Source: Streptomyces ortus (GTDB lineage Bacteria > Actinomycetota > Actinomycetes > Streptomycetales > Streptomycetaceae). From it: DNA of 64,000 nucleotides. Positions 31,119 through 41,700 of the stretch are shown piece by piece. The position numbers and the translations under genes were made by a program. Under the pieces are notes generated by a model. It was given only the letters and a program-made list of their open reading frames with translations, ran no database searches and was not told the DNA's origin. Every line of letters begins with the position of its first letter. Within the stretch, counting starts at the first letter, position 1. The stretch lies in the NCBI RefSeq assembly GCF_026341275.1, contig NZ_JAIFZO010000002.1:7098118-7162117 (forward strand), read 5' to 3'.

Positions 31119-31882
31119 TCAGCCCGTCGCGAGGGGTGGGGCCCCGACCTGTCCGGCATCTACCGGGCAATGGCCGGCCACGGGAAGCCCCCGGGCGTAT
31201 CCGGAGGCCGTCGAAATAGCGTTCGTCGCTCCCGCTGCCCCGGACACACGCCGGGCAGCGATGGGCAGGGCAGGCCGCGGCTGACCACCGTGCCGGCACA
31301 CCGCTGGACCGGTCAGCCGCAACCTCTCCGACCGGACAACGCCCACGAGCGGACAGCAAGGGTCCGGGCGGCCTGCGCCGCCACCAGCCCGCATCCACCG
31401 GCCGACCTCGCCGAGATCGTCCGTCTCTGCGGACTGCGGCCCTGCTGGGAGCAGTGGTTCACCCCACCCGGCTCACACGCCTCGACTGCCCTGCCGGCCG
31501 CCGGTGGCAAGCCCGGACGGAAAGGACCCGCCCTCCTGGCTCCAGGCACTGATCGACACGGTCTTGATCTCTACTGCCGCATTTGACGAACTGCCGATAG
31601 CCGCTGCGGACTGACCGTCATGCCATCAGCTCGCACTCCGGCGCGCCAAACCTTGCCGACCCCGGCCGAACAGACCGCCGCACTGCTTCGCCAAGCCCAG
31701 ATCCCGCAGGGCGACAGCGTCACCGTCTTCGAATTCGGCGGATCCGCGAGATGTGAACGATCTGCCGCCGGAGCGGAATTCGAGTGGGTGAATCCACTGG
31801 TACGCCGTTCGGTCATGGTGGCACGGAATCCGGTGCGGCACAGGCCCTGACCGGCGAATGGGAGCCGGTGATCCTGCCGACC

Positions 31883-31912
31883 TTGTGGCGTCGGCGGTCG
31901 AGTCCCTACGGT
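31883..31912 (+). promoter_or_regulatory. Putative promoter of MbtH gene 2
   Basis: TTGTGG (31883-31888) and TACGGT (31907-31912) with an 18-bp spacer, in the same position relative to the palindrome as in the MbtH 1 leader. Confidence 0.38.
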
Positions 31913-31947
31913 GGCGTCAGCTTTCCAGGGTGACCGCGGATATCCGG

Positions 31948-31965
31948 TGTCCTGTCGACAGGACG
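31948..31965. promoter_or_regulatory. Cluster palindrome, site 2
   Basis: TGTCCTGTCGACAGGACG. The inner 16 bp GTCCTGTCGACAGGAC is a perfect palindrome. It differs from site 1 by compensating changes in the arms (C to T on the left with G to A on the right), which preserves symmetry. 91 bp upstream of the MbtH 2 start. Confidence 0.65.
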
Positions 31966-32056
31966 ACACCGATGAGCGCATCGCGCCCGCTCCGGCGATT
32001 TCGAATCCGAGCATTTCCAACTCCGCGTCACGCCGTGACGGTTAAGGACGGTGGCA

Positions 32057-32272
32057 GTGAGCACGAACCCCTTCGACGACGAGGACGGCCGCTTCTACGT
32101 CGTGGTCAACGACGAGGAGCAGCACTCCCTGTGGCCGGTGTTCGCCGAGGTGCCCGAGGGCTGGCGAGTGGTCTTCGGCGAGGCCGGCAGGGCCGAGTGC
32201 CTGGACTACGTCGAGCAGAACTGGACCGACCTGCGCCCGAGGAGCCTCCAGGAGGCCATGGCGGCGGACTGA
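32057..32272 (+). CDS. MbtH-like protein 2
   Basis: 71 aa MbtH chaperone, near-identical to MbtH 1, with NDEEQHSLWP, PEGWRVVF and NWTDLRPRSL. I chose the second GTG (32057), which has AAGGA 8 nt upstream, matching the MbtH 1 arrangement; the GTG at 32051 would leave 2 nt. It heads the main biosynthetic operon. The following 330 bp (32273-32602) contains no gene I can support. Confidence 0.94.
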   Translation: MSTNPFDDEDGRFYVVVNDEEQHSLWPVFAEVPEGWRVVFGEAGRAECLDYVEQNWTDLRPRSLQEAMAAD

Positions 32273-32602
32273 ACGGCGGCGGCGTTCTCCGAAAAGCGGA
32301 GGGGCGCGGCCGGTGACCGGCGGTGACGACCGGACATGCCGAGCCGGTCGGCCCCTCCCGCGGAACGCCGGGACGGTCCAACGCCCGTTGCGGAATGCCT
32401 CCTTCGCCACGTGTGAATGATTTCGCTCTTCTGCGCCCTCGCTCGTCTCCCTGGGAAAAGCGCGCCAAAAGTCCGCGAAGAGTGCGCGCAGCCGCGTAGC
32501 CGGGGTGGTCGCGCGAGCACCGCCCCGGCTCGGCCGCGCCTGCCCGGTCGAGCAGAGCCAGCGGCTCGCCAGGCCGGGCACCTCTCAGATCGGAGACAGT
32601 TG

Positions 32603-34189
32603 ATGATCCTTCAGGGAAAGCGGGTGGCCCTGCCTGCGGCGCCCGTCGTCCACCGGCGGTTCGAGGAGCACGCGCGGGCCACTCCCGACGCCGTCGCCGT
32701 CTTCCACGGCGGGCGGCGGGTGACCTACGCGGAACTGAACGCCGAGGCGAACCGCTTCGCTCGCTTCCTCATCGCACGTGGACACGGCCGTGGCACGAAG
32801 GTCGGTGTCTGCCTCGACTACTCCGTCGACATCCTCGTCACCATCCTCGGCACACTGAAGGCGGGCGCGGCCTACGTCCCTCTCGACCCCGCCTATCCGG
32901 CGGCCAGGCTCCAGTTGCTACTGGGCCAGATACCCGACCTCGCGCTGATCGTGGCCTCCCCGGCGACCGCCCCGCTGGTTGCGTCGACGACCGCCGAGAT
33001 CGTCGGGACGGAGCAGCTCTCCGAGGCCCTGGCCGGCCTCCCGACGACCGACCCCGACGTCCCGGTCGCCGGGGACGACGTGTGCTACGCGGTCTTCACG
33101 TCCGGGTCGACCGGGACACCCAAGCTGACCGCGGTACGGCACGAGGGCTGGTTCAACCTGATGAACTGGCTGACGCTCGAGTACGGACTGCACAGCGCGT
33201 CGCACAACCTGGTCGTCAGCGCGTTCGGTTTCGACCTGTCCCAGCGCAGCCTGATGACCCCGCTGTTCTGCGGCGCCACCCAACACCTCATGGCCAGCCG
33301 GAACTTTGACGCCGCGATGGCCTACCGCATGCTGACCCAGCACGGGATACGCATCCTGCACTGCGCCTCCAGCACGCTGTACCTGATGGTGGACTGGGAG
33401 ACCGCACGGGGAGGCCAGGCGCTCGCCGGGCTGGACCACATCCTGTTCGGCGGGGAGCCGCTGCGCGTCGAACGGATCCTGGACTGGGCCCGGCGTGAGG
33501 GAAACACCTGCACGCTCCTGCACCAGTACGGTGTCGCCGAGTGCACCGACGTCGCGTCGTCCTACGACCTCGTCGGCTACCGCCCCGGCGAGCACGACAT
33601 CGCGCCCGTGGGCAGGCCGGCCCACAACACCGACATCCACCTTCTCGACGAGCGGACGCGCGGCGTCGCGGCGGGGGAGTACGGCGAGATATACATCTCC
33701 GGTGCCGGCGTCGGCGCGGGCTATCTCAACGGCACGGGTCCCGAGTCCGAGCGGTTCACGACCGTTCTGGTCGACGGCGCGCCGCGCAGGATGTACCGCA
33801 CGGGTGACCGCGGATGCGTGAACGAGGCCGGGGAACTCGTCGTCGCCGGCCGGATGGACGCCCAGGTGAAGGTGCGGGGCATGCGCATCGATCCCACCGA
33901 CGTCGAACGCGCGCTGGGCAGGCTGGCCGACGTCCGTGAGGCCGCCGTGGTCGTCCACCACACCGACTCCGGCGACGCCGAGCTGATCGCGTTCCTGGTA
34001 CCGGGAGCGGCCGAACCCGCCGAGGACGAGGTGCGGGACCGGCTGCTGCGGACCTTGCCGCGCACCATGGTCCCGGCCAGGTTCCTCACCATCGCGTCCC
34101 TTCCGCTGAGTCCGCACGGAAAAGTGGACCGTGCGGCATTGCTCCAGCAATTCCACCAGAAATTCCTGGCCAGTGGTGCGACGGCGTAG
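32603..34189 (+). CDS. Free-standing NRPS adenylation domain
   Basis: 528 aa single A domain. Motifs: TYAELNAEANR, FTSGSTGTPKL (A3, with PKL in place of PKG), FGFDLSQRSL (A4), FGGEPL, QYGVAECTDVA (A5), YRTGDRG (A7), VKVRGMRIDP (A8) and SPHGKVDR (A10 with catalytic Lys). Pocket read by eye as D-L-R-H-L-G-Q-D-V-K, which I cannot match to a known amino acid. The ATG has GGAG 7 nt upstream. It is followed by a free PCP and a flavoprotein, so it presumably loads that PCP for on-carrier oxidation. Confidence 0.9.
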   Translation: MILQGKRVALPAAPVVHRRFEEHARATPDAVAVFHGGRRVTYAELNAEANRFARFLIARGHGRGTKVGVCLDYSVDILVTILGTLKAGAAYVPLDPAYPAARLQLLLGQIPDLALIVASPATAPLVASTTAEIVGTEQLSEALAGLPTTDPDVPVAGDDVCYAVFTSGSTGTPKLTAVRHEGWFNLMNWLTLEYGLHSASHNLVVSAFGFDLSQRSLMTPLFCGATQHLMASRNFDAAMAYRMLTQHGIRILHCASSTLYLMVDWETARGGQALAGLDHILFGGEPLRVERILDWARREGNTCTLLHQYGVAECTDVASSYDLVGYRPGEHDIAPVGRPAHNTDIHLLDERTRGVAAGEYGEIYISGAGVGAGYLNGTGPESERFTTVLVDGAPRRMYRTGDRGCVNEAGELVVAGRMDAQVKVRGMRIDPTDVERALGRLADVREAAVVVHHTDSGDAELIAFLVPGAAEPAEDEVRDRLLRTLPRTMVPARFLTIASLPLSPHGKVDRAALLQQFHQKFLASGATA

Positions 34190-34223
34190 TCGACGAATCC
34201 CGCTGACAACCGAGAGGAATACG

Positions 34224-34454
34224 ATGATTGTCGACCGGGTGCGCACCATCTGGTGCCGGGAACTGCGAAACGACGACATAGCGGTCGACGACAATTTCTT
34301 CACCCTGGGCGGCCAGTCCGTCATCATGGCCAGAATCCAGGCGGCGTTCATCGACGAACTGGGCTTGGAGGTTCCCGTGGACCAGATGTTCCTCAACCCA
34401 ACCGTGGCGTCGATCTCCGCGTACATCGAATCCCTGAACGCCGCGACTCCGTAG
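34224..34454 (+). CDS. Free-standing peptidyl carrier protein
   Basis: 76 aa carrier protein. The phosphopantetheine serine lies in FFTLGGQSVIMARIQ. It starts with an ATG after GAGAGGA, 34 nt behind the A-domain gene. Its position between the A domain and the flavoprotein indicates that it holds an amino acid for modification before transfer to the assembly line. Confidence 0.93.
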   Translation: MIVDRVRTIWCRELRNDDIAVDDNFFTLGGQSVIMARIQAAFIDELGLEVPVDQMFLNPTVASISAYIESLNAATP

Positions 34455-34548
34455 TGATGTGCTGCTCGTGCGCTTCATCATTCATCACCTGGGCATTTCC
34501 GGCTCCGGCCGCGTTGGAATCCGAAAACCACCTGGTTAGAGAGACGCC

Positions 34549-35736
34549 ATGTATGACGTCATTGTCGTAGGTGCCCGTTGCGCGGGTTCACCGACGGCCA
34601 TGCTTTTCGCACGGCAGGGTTATCGTGTGCTGCTCCTGGAGAAAGCAGGTTTCCCGCAGGACACCTTGTCCTCGCACTACATCCACCTGGAGGGCGTGGC
34701 GGTTCTGCAGCGGTGGGGGCTGCTCGACCGGCTCCGCGAGGCGGGCTGCCGGCCGATCAGCCACCAGAGCTACGAGGCGCCGGGCGTCCGCATCGACGGC
34801 TTCTCCCTGCCGATCGACGGTCAGCGCACCACGTACGCGCCGAGGCGGTACGTGCTCGACCCGATCCTCGCCGACGCTGCCGTGGCGGCCGGTGTGGAGT
34901 TCCGGGACTCCTGCGCGGTCAACGACCTGGTCTTCGAGGGTGACCGGGTCGTCGGTGTGCGGTACACCACGGCGAGCGGCACCCTGGCGACGGACCGGGC
35001 ACGACTCGTCGTCGGCGCGGACGGGATGCGCTCGCTGGTCGCCCGCAAGGCCGGCGCACCCCACGTCATCGAGCACCCGCGGATGACCTGCACCTACTAC
35101 AGCTACTGGGCCGGGGTGCCCGCGCACTTCGAGCTGTACGAGCGGCAGGGGCGCTGGATCGGCGTCATCCCCACCAACGACGACCTCACGCTGCTCATGG
35201 CCTACTTCCCGCAGGAGGAGTTCTCCGCCGTCCGCAAGGCGGTGGAACCCGCCTACCTCGACGCCTTCCGCACGACGGCACCGGAGCTGTACGAACGGAT
35301 GACGGCGGGCGAGCGGGTGGAGCAGCTGTACGGCACCGGGCACCAGGAGAACTACTTCCGCAAGGCTTTCGGGCCCGGGTGGGCGCTGGTGGGGGACGCG
35401 GTGAACCACAAGGACTCCATCACCGCCCGCGGCATCACCGAAGCCTTCGTCCAGGCCCAGTCGCTCACCGGCCACATCGGGGAGGGCCTGCACGACGACG
35501 CCGCCCTCCAGGACGCGCTGCGCCGGTACGAGGACGACCTCGACGGCAACGCCCTGAGCCACTACCAGGGGGCGCTCAACGTGGCCGAGCTCAAGCCCGA
35601 GGGGCGGGCCGAACTGCTGCGGAAACTGGTCGGCCACCAGGAGCTGATCGACCGGTACTTCTCCACGCTGTCGGGTGCGTGTTCCTTGGACGACTTCTAC
35701 AACACCGAACTGTTGACCGTGCTCGACCAGAGCTGA
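34549..35736 (+). CDS. FAD-dependent monooxygenase/oxidoreductase
   Basis: 395 aa flavoprotein of the PHBH/geranylgeranyl-reductase-like superfamily. The FAD motif is VVGARCAGSPTAML, and the second FAD segment is WALVGDAVNHKDSITARGI. It lacks the WxWxIP signature of flavin halogenases (it reads RWIGVIP), so I favour hydroxylation or dehydrogenation. Cofactor GxGxxG is relaxed to GARCAGS, as in related enzymes. With the free A and PCP genes it forms a three-gene module that probably oxidises a carrier-bound amino acid (inference). Confidence 0.85.
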   Translation: MYDVIVVGARCAGSPTAMLFARQGYRVLLLEKAGFPQDTLSSHYIHLEGVAVLQRWGLLDRLREAGCRPISHQSYEAPGVRIDGFSLPIDGQRTTYAPRRYVLDPILADAAVAAGVEFRDSCAVNDLVFEGDRVVGVRYTTASGTLATDRARLVVGADGMRSLVARKAGAPHVIEHPRMTCTYYSYWAGVPAHFELYERQGRWIGVIPTNDDLTLLMAYFPQEEFSAVRKAVEPAYLDAFRTTAPELYERMTAGERVEQLYGTGHQENYFRKAFGPGWALVGDAVNHKDSITARGITEAFVQAQSLTGHIGEGLHDDAALQDALRRYEDDLDGNALSHYQGALNVAELKPEGRAELLRKLVGHQELIDRYFSTLSGACSLDDFYNTELLTVLDQS

Positions 35737-35779
35737 GTAGCGGCCTGCTCCCGCGAGGTTCCGCCGATTTGGAGACAGA

Positions 35780-38700
35780 ATGATCCCGTTGTCGTTCGCG
35801 CAGCGTCGGCTGTGGTTCGTGGACCGGTTCGAAGGCCCGTCGCCGACCTACAACGGCGCTCTCGCCCTGCGTCTGACCGGCGAGCTGGACGCGGGCGCGC
35901 TGGAGGCGGCGCTCCACGACGTCGTCGGCCGGCACGAGGCCCTGCGCACGGTCGTCGTCGAGGACGACGACGGTGTTCCGCACCAGCGCGTGCTGCCTTC
36001 CGGCGCGGAGTCGTTCGGTCTGGACGTCGTCGAGGCCGCGACGGAGCAGGAGCGGGCGAGGGCGGTCGACGAGGCGGCCACCGCCACCTTCGACCTGGCC
36101 GCCGACGTCCCGATCAGGGCCCGGCTGGTGCGATGTGGTCCGCGTGAGCACACCCTGGTGCTGGTGATGCATCACATCGCCGTGGACGGCGAGTCGTTCG
36201 GGCCGCTGTGCCGTGATCTGACCACCGCCTACGCGGCCCGCCGCGACGGCAGGGCCCCGGCGTGGGAGCCGCTGCCGGTGCAGTACGCGGACTACACGCT
36301 CTGGCAGCGGGACATGCTCGGCGACGAGTCCGACCCGGACAGCCTGGCGGCCCGGCAACTGGACTTCTGGCGGCGGACCCTGGCCGACCTGGCGCAGCCG
36401 CTGGCCCTGCCCACGGACCGCCCGCGCCCCAAGTCGATGAGCCACCGCGGCGACATGATTCCGTTCTCGCTCGACCTCGAGCTGCTGCGGTCGGTGGAGA
36501 AGCTCGCCGCGCAGGCCGACACCACGGTCTCGATGGTCATGCACTCCGCTCTGGCGGTCCTCCTGCACCACCTCGGCTGCGGGGACGACGTACCCGTCGG
36601 CGCGCCGATCGCCGGCCGCACCGACGAGGAACTGCGTGAACTCGTGGGGTTCTTCGTCAACACCTGGGTGCTGCGCGTCGAACTCTTCGGCAACCCGACC
36701 TTCGGCGAGCTGCTGCAGCGGGTACGGGAGCGGGCCCTGTCGGCGTACGACCACCAGGACCTGCCGTTCGAGCGGCTGGTGGAGCTGCTGAACCCCGACC
36801 GGTCCACCGCGTACAACCCGCTCTTCCAGGTGATGCTCGCGTGGCAGCCGTCGATTCCGGAACTGGACTTCCCCGGACTGGTCTCCCGCTCCGAGCGGCT
36901 GGAGACCGCCACCGCCAAGTTCGACCTGTTCTTCGACCTGGTCCCGGACGCCTCCGGCGGGGCGCGATGCCGCCTGGAGTACCGCACCGACCTCTTCGAC
37001 CAGGACACCGCCGCAGGCATCGCGCACCGCTTCGTGCGTGTGCTGAGCCGACTCGTGGCCGACCCGGAACGCCGGATCGGCGGCATCGACGTACTCGACG
37101 CCGCCGAACGCGACCGGCTGCTCGTGGCGTTCAACGACACCGCCGCACCGGTGGACGAGCTGACCGTGCCGGAGCTGTTCGAACTCCAGGTCGCCAGGAC
37201 GCCCGACGCTCCCGCGATCGTGCACGACGACCGGACACTGACCTACCGGGAGCTCGACGCCCGGGCCGACGCCGTCGCCTGGGAGCTGGTGCGCCTCGGG
37301 GCCGGCCCCGAGGACCTGGTGGTCCTCGCGCTGCCGCGGGCGGAGGACCTGGTGGCCGGGCTGCTCGGCATCCTCAAGTCCGGTGCGGGCTATCTGCCCA
37401 TGGATCCGCAGTACCTCGCCGGCCGCGCCGAGAGCGTGCTGTCCGAAGCCCGTCCGCGCTTCGTGGTCACCGACACCACGACGTCACGGGCCCTGCCGGC
37501 GAACGACATGACGACCGTGGACCTCGACGAGCGCGCGCGCTGGGACACGCCCGGCAGGCCGCTGCGCGACGCGGACCGCGTCGCGCGGCTGAGCCCGGAC
37601 AACCTGGCGTACGTCATGTACACCTCCGGCTCCACGGGCACGCCGAAGGGCGCTGCGATCACCCACCGCAGCCTCGTCAACGGAGTACGCGAACTGACGC
37701 GCGTGCTGGACGCACCGCCCGGATGGCGCATGCTGGCCGGCACGTCGGTCAACTTCGACGTCTCGGTCTTCGAGTTGCTGACCACCCTGTCCACCGGCGG
37801 CAGCGCCGAGGTCGTCTCCAGCGCGCTGGCGCTGGGCGAACGGGACGGCTGGAACGGCCACGTGATCAGCGCGGTCCCCTCGGTGCTCGGGGAACTGGTG
37901 GGCCACCTGCGCAGGACCACGGACGTGCGCACGGTCGTGTTCGCGGGCGACGTGCTCCCGGCCCGGCTGGTGAGACAGGTGCGCGAGGCCCTGCCCGGCG
38001 TGCAGGTCGTGAACTCCTACGGGCAGAGCGAGAGTTTCTACGCCACCACCTTCTCTCTCCCGGCGTCCGAGGAGTGGTCGCAGGGCGAGGTCGCGCCGAT
38101 CGGCACCCCGCTGGGCAACATGCGTGCCTACGTGCTCGGCCCGGGACTCGCCCCCGTACCGCAGGGCGCGGTCGGTGAGCTGTACGTGGTCGGCACCTGC
38201 CTCGGCCGTGGCTACCACGGCCGCCCGGGCCTGACCGCCGAGCGCTACGTGGCCAACCCCTTCGGCCCGGCGGGCGAGCGGATGTACCGCACGGGCGACC
38301 TGGCCCGCTGGAACGCGCACGGTCAGCTGGAGTGCCTGGGCCGGGGCGACGGCCAGGTGAAGGTGCGGGGCTTCCGCATCGAGACAGCCGAGGTGGAGGC
38401 CGCGGTCACCGCGTACCCCGGGATCAGCGAGGCGGTCGTGATCAGCCGCGAGCTGCCCTCGGGCGGGCGGCGGCTGGTCGCGTACGTGGTGCACGCCGGC
38501 GAGGGAGCCGTGGGTGACGATGGCGCCGGCGGGATCGGCGACGTGGACGTGCTGGCGGGTGCCTCGGCCGCCGAGCTGCGCACGTTCGTCGCGGCCCGGC
38601 TGCCCGACTACATGGTTCCCTCGGCCTTCGTGGCCCTCGACCGGATGCCGCTCGGGCCGACCGGCAAGCTGGACCGCTCGGCGCTGCCCGAACCGGAGTT

Positions 38701-41700
38701 CGTGGGCGAGACCTACCGGGAACCGCGCACCGAGGCCGAGGCGATCGTCGCCGCGGCCTACGCCGATGTGCTCGGTGTGGAACGCGTCGGTGTCGACGAC
38801 GACTTCTTCGCCGTCGGCGGGGACAGCCTGCGGTCGATCCAGGTGGTGGCGCGGGCGCGGGCGCGGGGCCTGGACCTCACCACACGGGAGATCTTCGAGT
38901 ACCGCACGGTGGCGGGCCTCGCCGAGGTGGCGTCCGCCCGACAGGATCGGGGCCCCGCGCTCGCGGAGCTGGACGGCGGCGGGGTCGGCCCGATGCCGTT
39001 GCAGCCGGTGGCACGGCAGGTGTTCGCACAGGGCGGCGGCATCGACCGCTTCGCCATGTCGATGGTGCTGGAGCTGCCCGTCGGCATCGACGGCGGCGGT
39101 CTCACCGCGACACTGGACGCCGTCCTGGACCGGCACGACCTGTTGCGGGCACGGCTGGTGCGCGGCGACGAGCCCCTGCTCGTCGTTCGGCCCGCGGGAT
39201 CCGTGCGGGCGGCCGACCTGATCCGCCGGGTCGCCTGCGACGGCCGGTGGGACGAGCCCTCCTCCCTCGACGCGGCGAAGGCGGAGCTGGACGACGCGGT
39301 CGGGCGGCTCGATCCGGAGGCCGGGACCATGGCGGACTTCGTCTGGTTCGCCCCCGGGACGGGTGCGGGCCGGCTGCTCGTGGTCCTGCACCACCTGGTG
39401 GTGGACGGGGTCTCCTGGCGCATCCTCATGTCGGACTTCGCCGAGGCCTGGCAGCAGGTCCGGGCCGGCCGCACGCCCGAGCTGCCCGAGGTCGGCACCT
39501 CGGCCCGCCGCTGGGCGTCCGCTCTGGAGGACGAGGCGTTCTCCGCGGAGCGGGAAGCGGAACTGCCGTACTGGCGCGACCTGCTGGAGACGCCCGAACC
39601 CCCGCTCGGCACCCGGCCGTTCGACCCGGCGGTGGACGTGATGTCCACGGTCGACACCGTGCGGGTACAGGTCCCCGCCGATGTCACCGAGGCCGTCCTG
39701 GGCAGGCTCCCCGCAGTGTTCCGGGCGACCGCGACCGATGTGCTGCTCGCCGCGCTCGTCCTGGCGGTCGACCGGTGGCGCGGTGCGGACCGCTCGACCC
39801 TGGTCCGCCTGGAGGGACACGGGCGCGAGGAGGACATCGTCCCCGGGGCCGACCTCACCCGCACCGTCGGGTGGTTCACGAGCATGTACCCGGTGCGGAT
39901 CGACGTCCGAGAGGTCGAGCCGGCCGACGTTCTGGCGGGCGGTCCCGCGGCCGGCAGGGCGATCAAGCTGGTCAAGGAGCAGTTGCGCCAGGTCCCGGAC
40001 AAGGGCGTCGGGTACGGCCTGCTGCGCCACCTCAATCCGGAGACCGCCGCACAGCTCGCCCAGTACCCGGATCCCCAGATCGGATTCAACTACCTCGGCC
40101 GGATCTCGGCCGCCGATGTGCCCGAGCACCTGCGCGCCGACGGGTGGGGACCGGCGTCCTGGTCCGCCGAGCTGCTCGCGATGCCCGATCCGGATCTGCC
40201 CGCGCTGTCCGCGCTCGAAGTCAACTCCGTCGCCGTGGACACCTCCGACGGCACCCGGTTGCAGACGGCCTTCATGTTTCCCACCGGCCTGCTGTCCCGC
40301 GAGCGGACCGGTGAACTGGCCGAGCTGTGGCTGGAGGTGCTGCACGGCATGGCCGCGCACGCCGCACAGCCCGGGACCGGCGGGCTCACGCCCTCGGACG
40401 CCTCGCTGGTCTCGGTGCGGCAGGACGAGATCGAGGCCTGGGAGCGGCGTTACGGCCCGCTGACCGAGGTGTGGCCGCAGGCGCCGGGCCAGTCCGGGAT
40501 CCAGTTCGAGGCCGCCCTCGCCGACGGCTCCTTCGACGTCTACCACATGCAGTTCGTGCTGCACCTGTCCGGGCACGTGGACCCGGCCCGCATGCGGGCC
40601 GCCGGACAGGCGCTCGTGGACCGGTACCCCAACCTGCGCTCGGCGTTCCTCACCGCGGCCGACGGAGATCCGGTGCAGGTCGTGGCCGACCACGTCGTAC
40701 TGCCCTGGCTCCACCTGGACCTGACCGGTCGCACGACGGCCGAGCAGGAGGCGGCGCTGGACCGGGCCCTCGCCGACGACCGGGCCGACCGGCTCGATCC
40801 CACCAGGCCGCCGCTGCTGCGCCTGGCCCTGCTCACCTGCGGGCCGCGGCAGGCGAAGCTCGTCATCACGGCGCACCACACCCTGTTCGACGGCTGGTCG
40901 TCACCGGTGGTGATCAAGGATCTGATCCGGCTGTACTCCAGGACCGACGGGCTCGGCCCGGTCCGCGGCTACGGCGACTACCTGACCTGGCTGTCCACCC
41001 GGGACCGGCAGGCGTCGGCCGCCCGCTGGGCCGACGAGCTCAGCGGGTTCGACCGGCCCACGCTGGTGGCCCCCAACGCCCCCGTCCAGGAGACGGCGTC
41101 CGCCCTCGGACGGGTCGAGGTACCGCTGTCGATCGACAAGGGCCGTGCCCTGGCCCGGCGGGCCGCGGAACTCGGTGTCACGCTGAACACCCTCCTCCAG
41201 GGCGCGTGGGGCATCCTGCTGTCGAAGCTGACCGGGCAGCAGGACGTGGTGTTCGGAGCCGCAGTCAACGGCCGTCCGGCCGAACTGGCCGGTTCCGACG
41301 AGATGGTCGGCCTGTTCATCAACACGCTCCCCACCAGGGCGTACTGCCGTCCCGACCACAGCGTCGCGCAGGTCGTCACCGACCTGCAGAACCGGCAGAC
41401 CGCGCTGCTCGACCACCACCACTACGGGCTCGCCGACATCCAGCGCGACGTCGGCCTGCCCGCCCTCTTCGACACCATCGTCGTGTTCGAGAACTACCCG
41501 ATCGACCGGGCCGGCATCGTCGACGCCAACGCCGCCGCGGGATTCACGATCGACGGCATCCGGCCCTACGCGGGCTCGCACTACCCGCTCACGCTCAACG
41601 CCTCCGACCCCTACCTGCGGACCTCGCTGGACTACCAGAACAACCTGTACGACCGGCAGGCGGCCGAGGTGATCGCCGCCCGGCTCGTCCGGGTCCTGGA

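Larger units (their letters stand above)
31119..32056. other. Region without recognisable genes
   Basis: About 940 bp between the MerR gene and MbtH 2. Several short frames are open (for example 31170-31586 and 31620-31850) but none shows a recognisable motif, good ribosome binding site or family resemblance. From about 31800 the sequence is a diverged copy of the MbtH 1 leader. Confidence 0.5.

Noticed and set aside
31170..31850. Two short open frames (138 and 76 codons) in the gap before MbtH 2
   Set aside because: No recognisable motif, weak start signals and Arg/Pro-rich composition typical of chance frames.
34549..35736. Flavin-dependent halogenase
   Set aside because: The WxWxIP signature is absent (RWIGVIP) and no halogenase-type lysine motif is visible; a monooxygenase or oxidoreductase is safer.
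37484..40879. 1131-codon minus-strand frame opposite the 35780 synthetase
   Set aside because: Shadow frame; its residues mirror conserved NRPS motifs on the other strand and show no family of their own.
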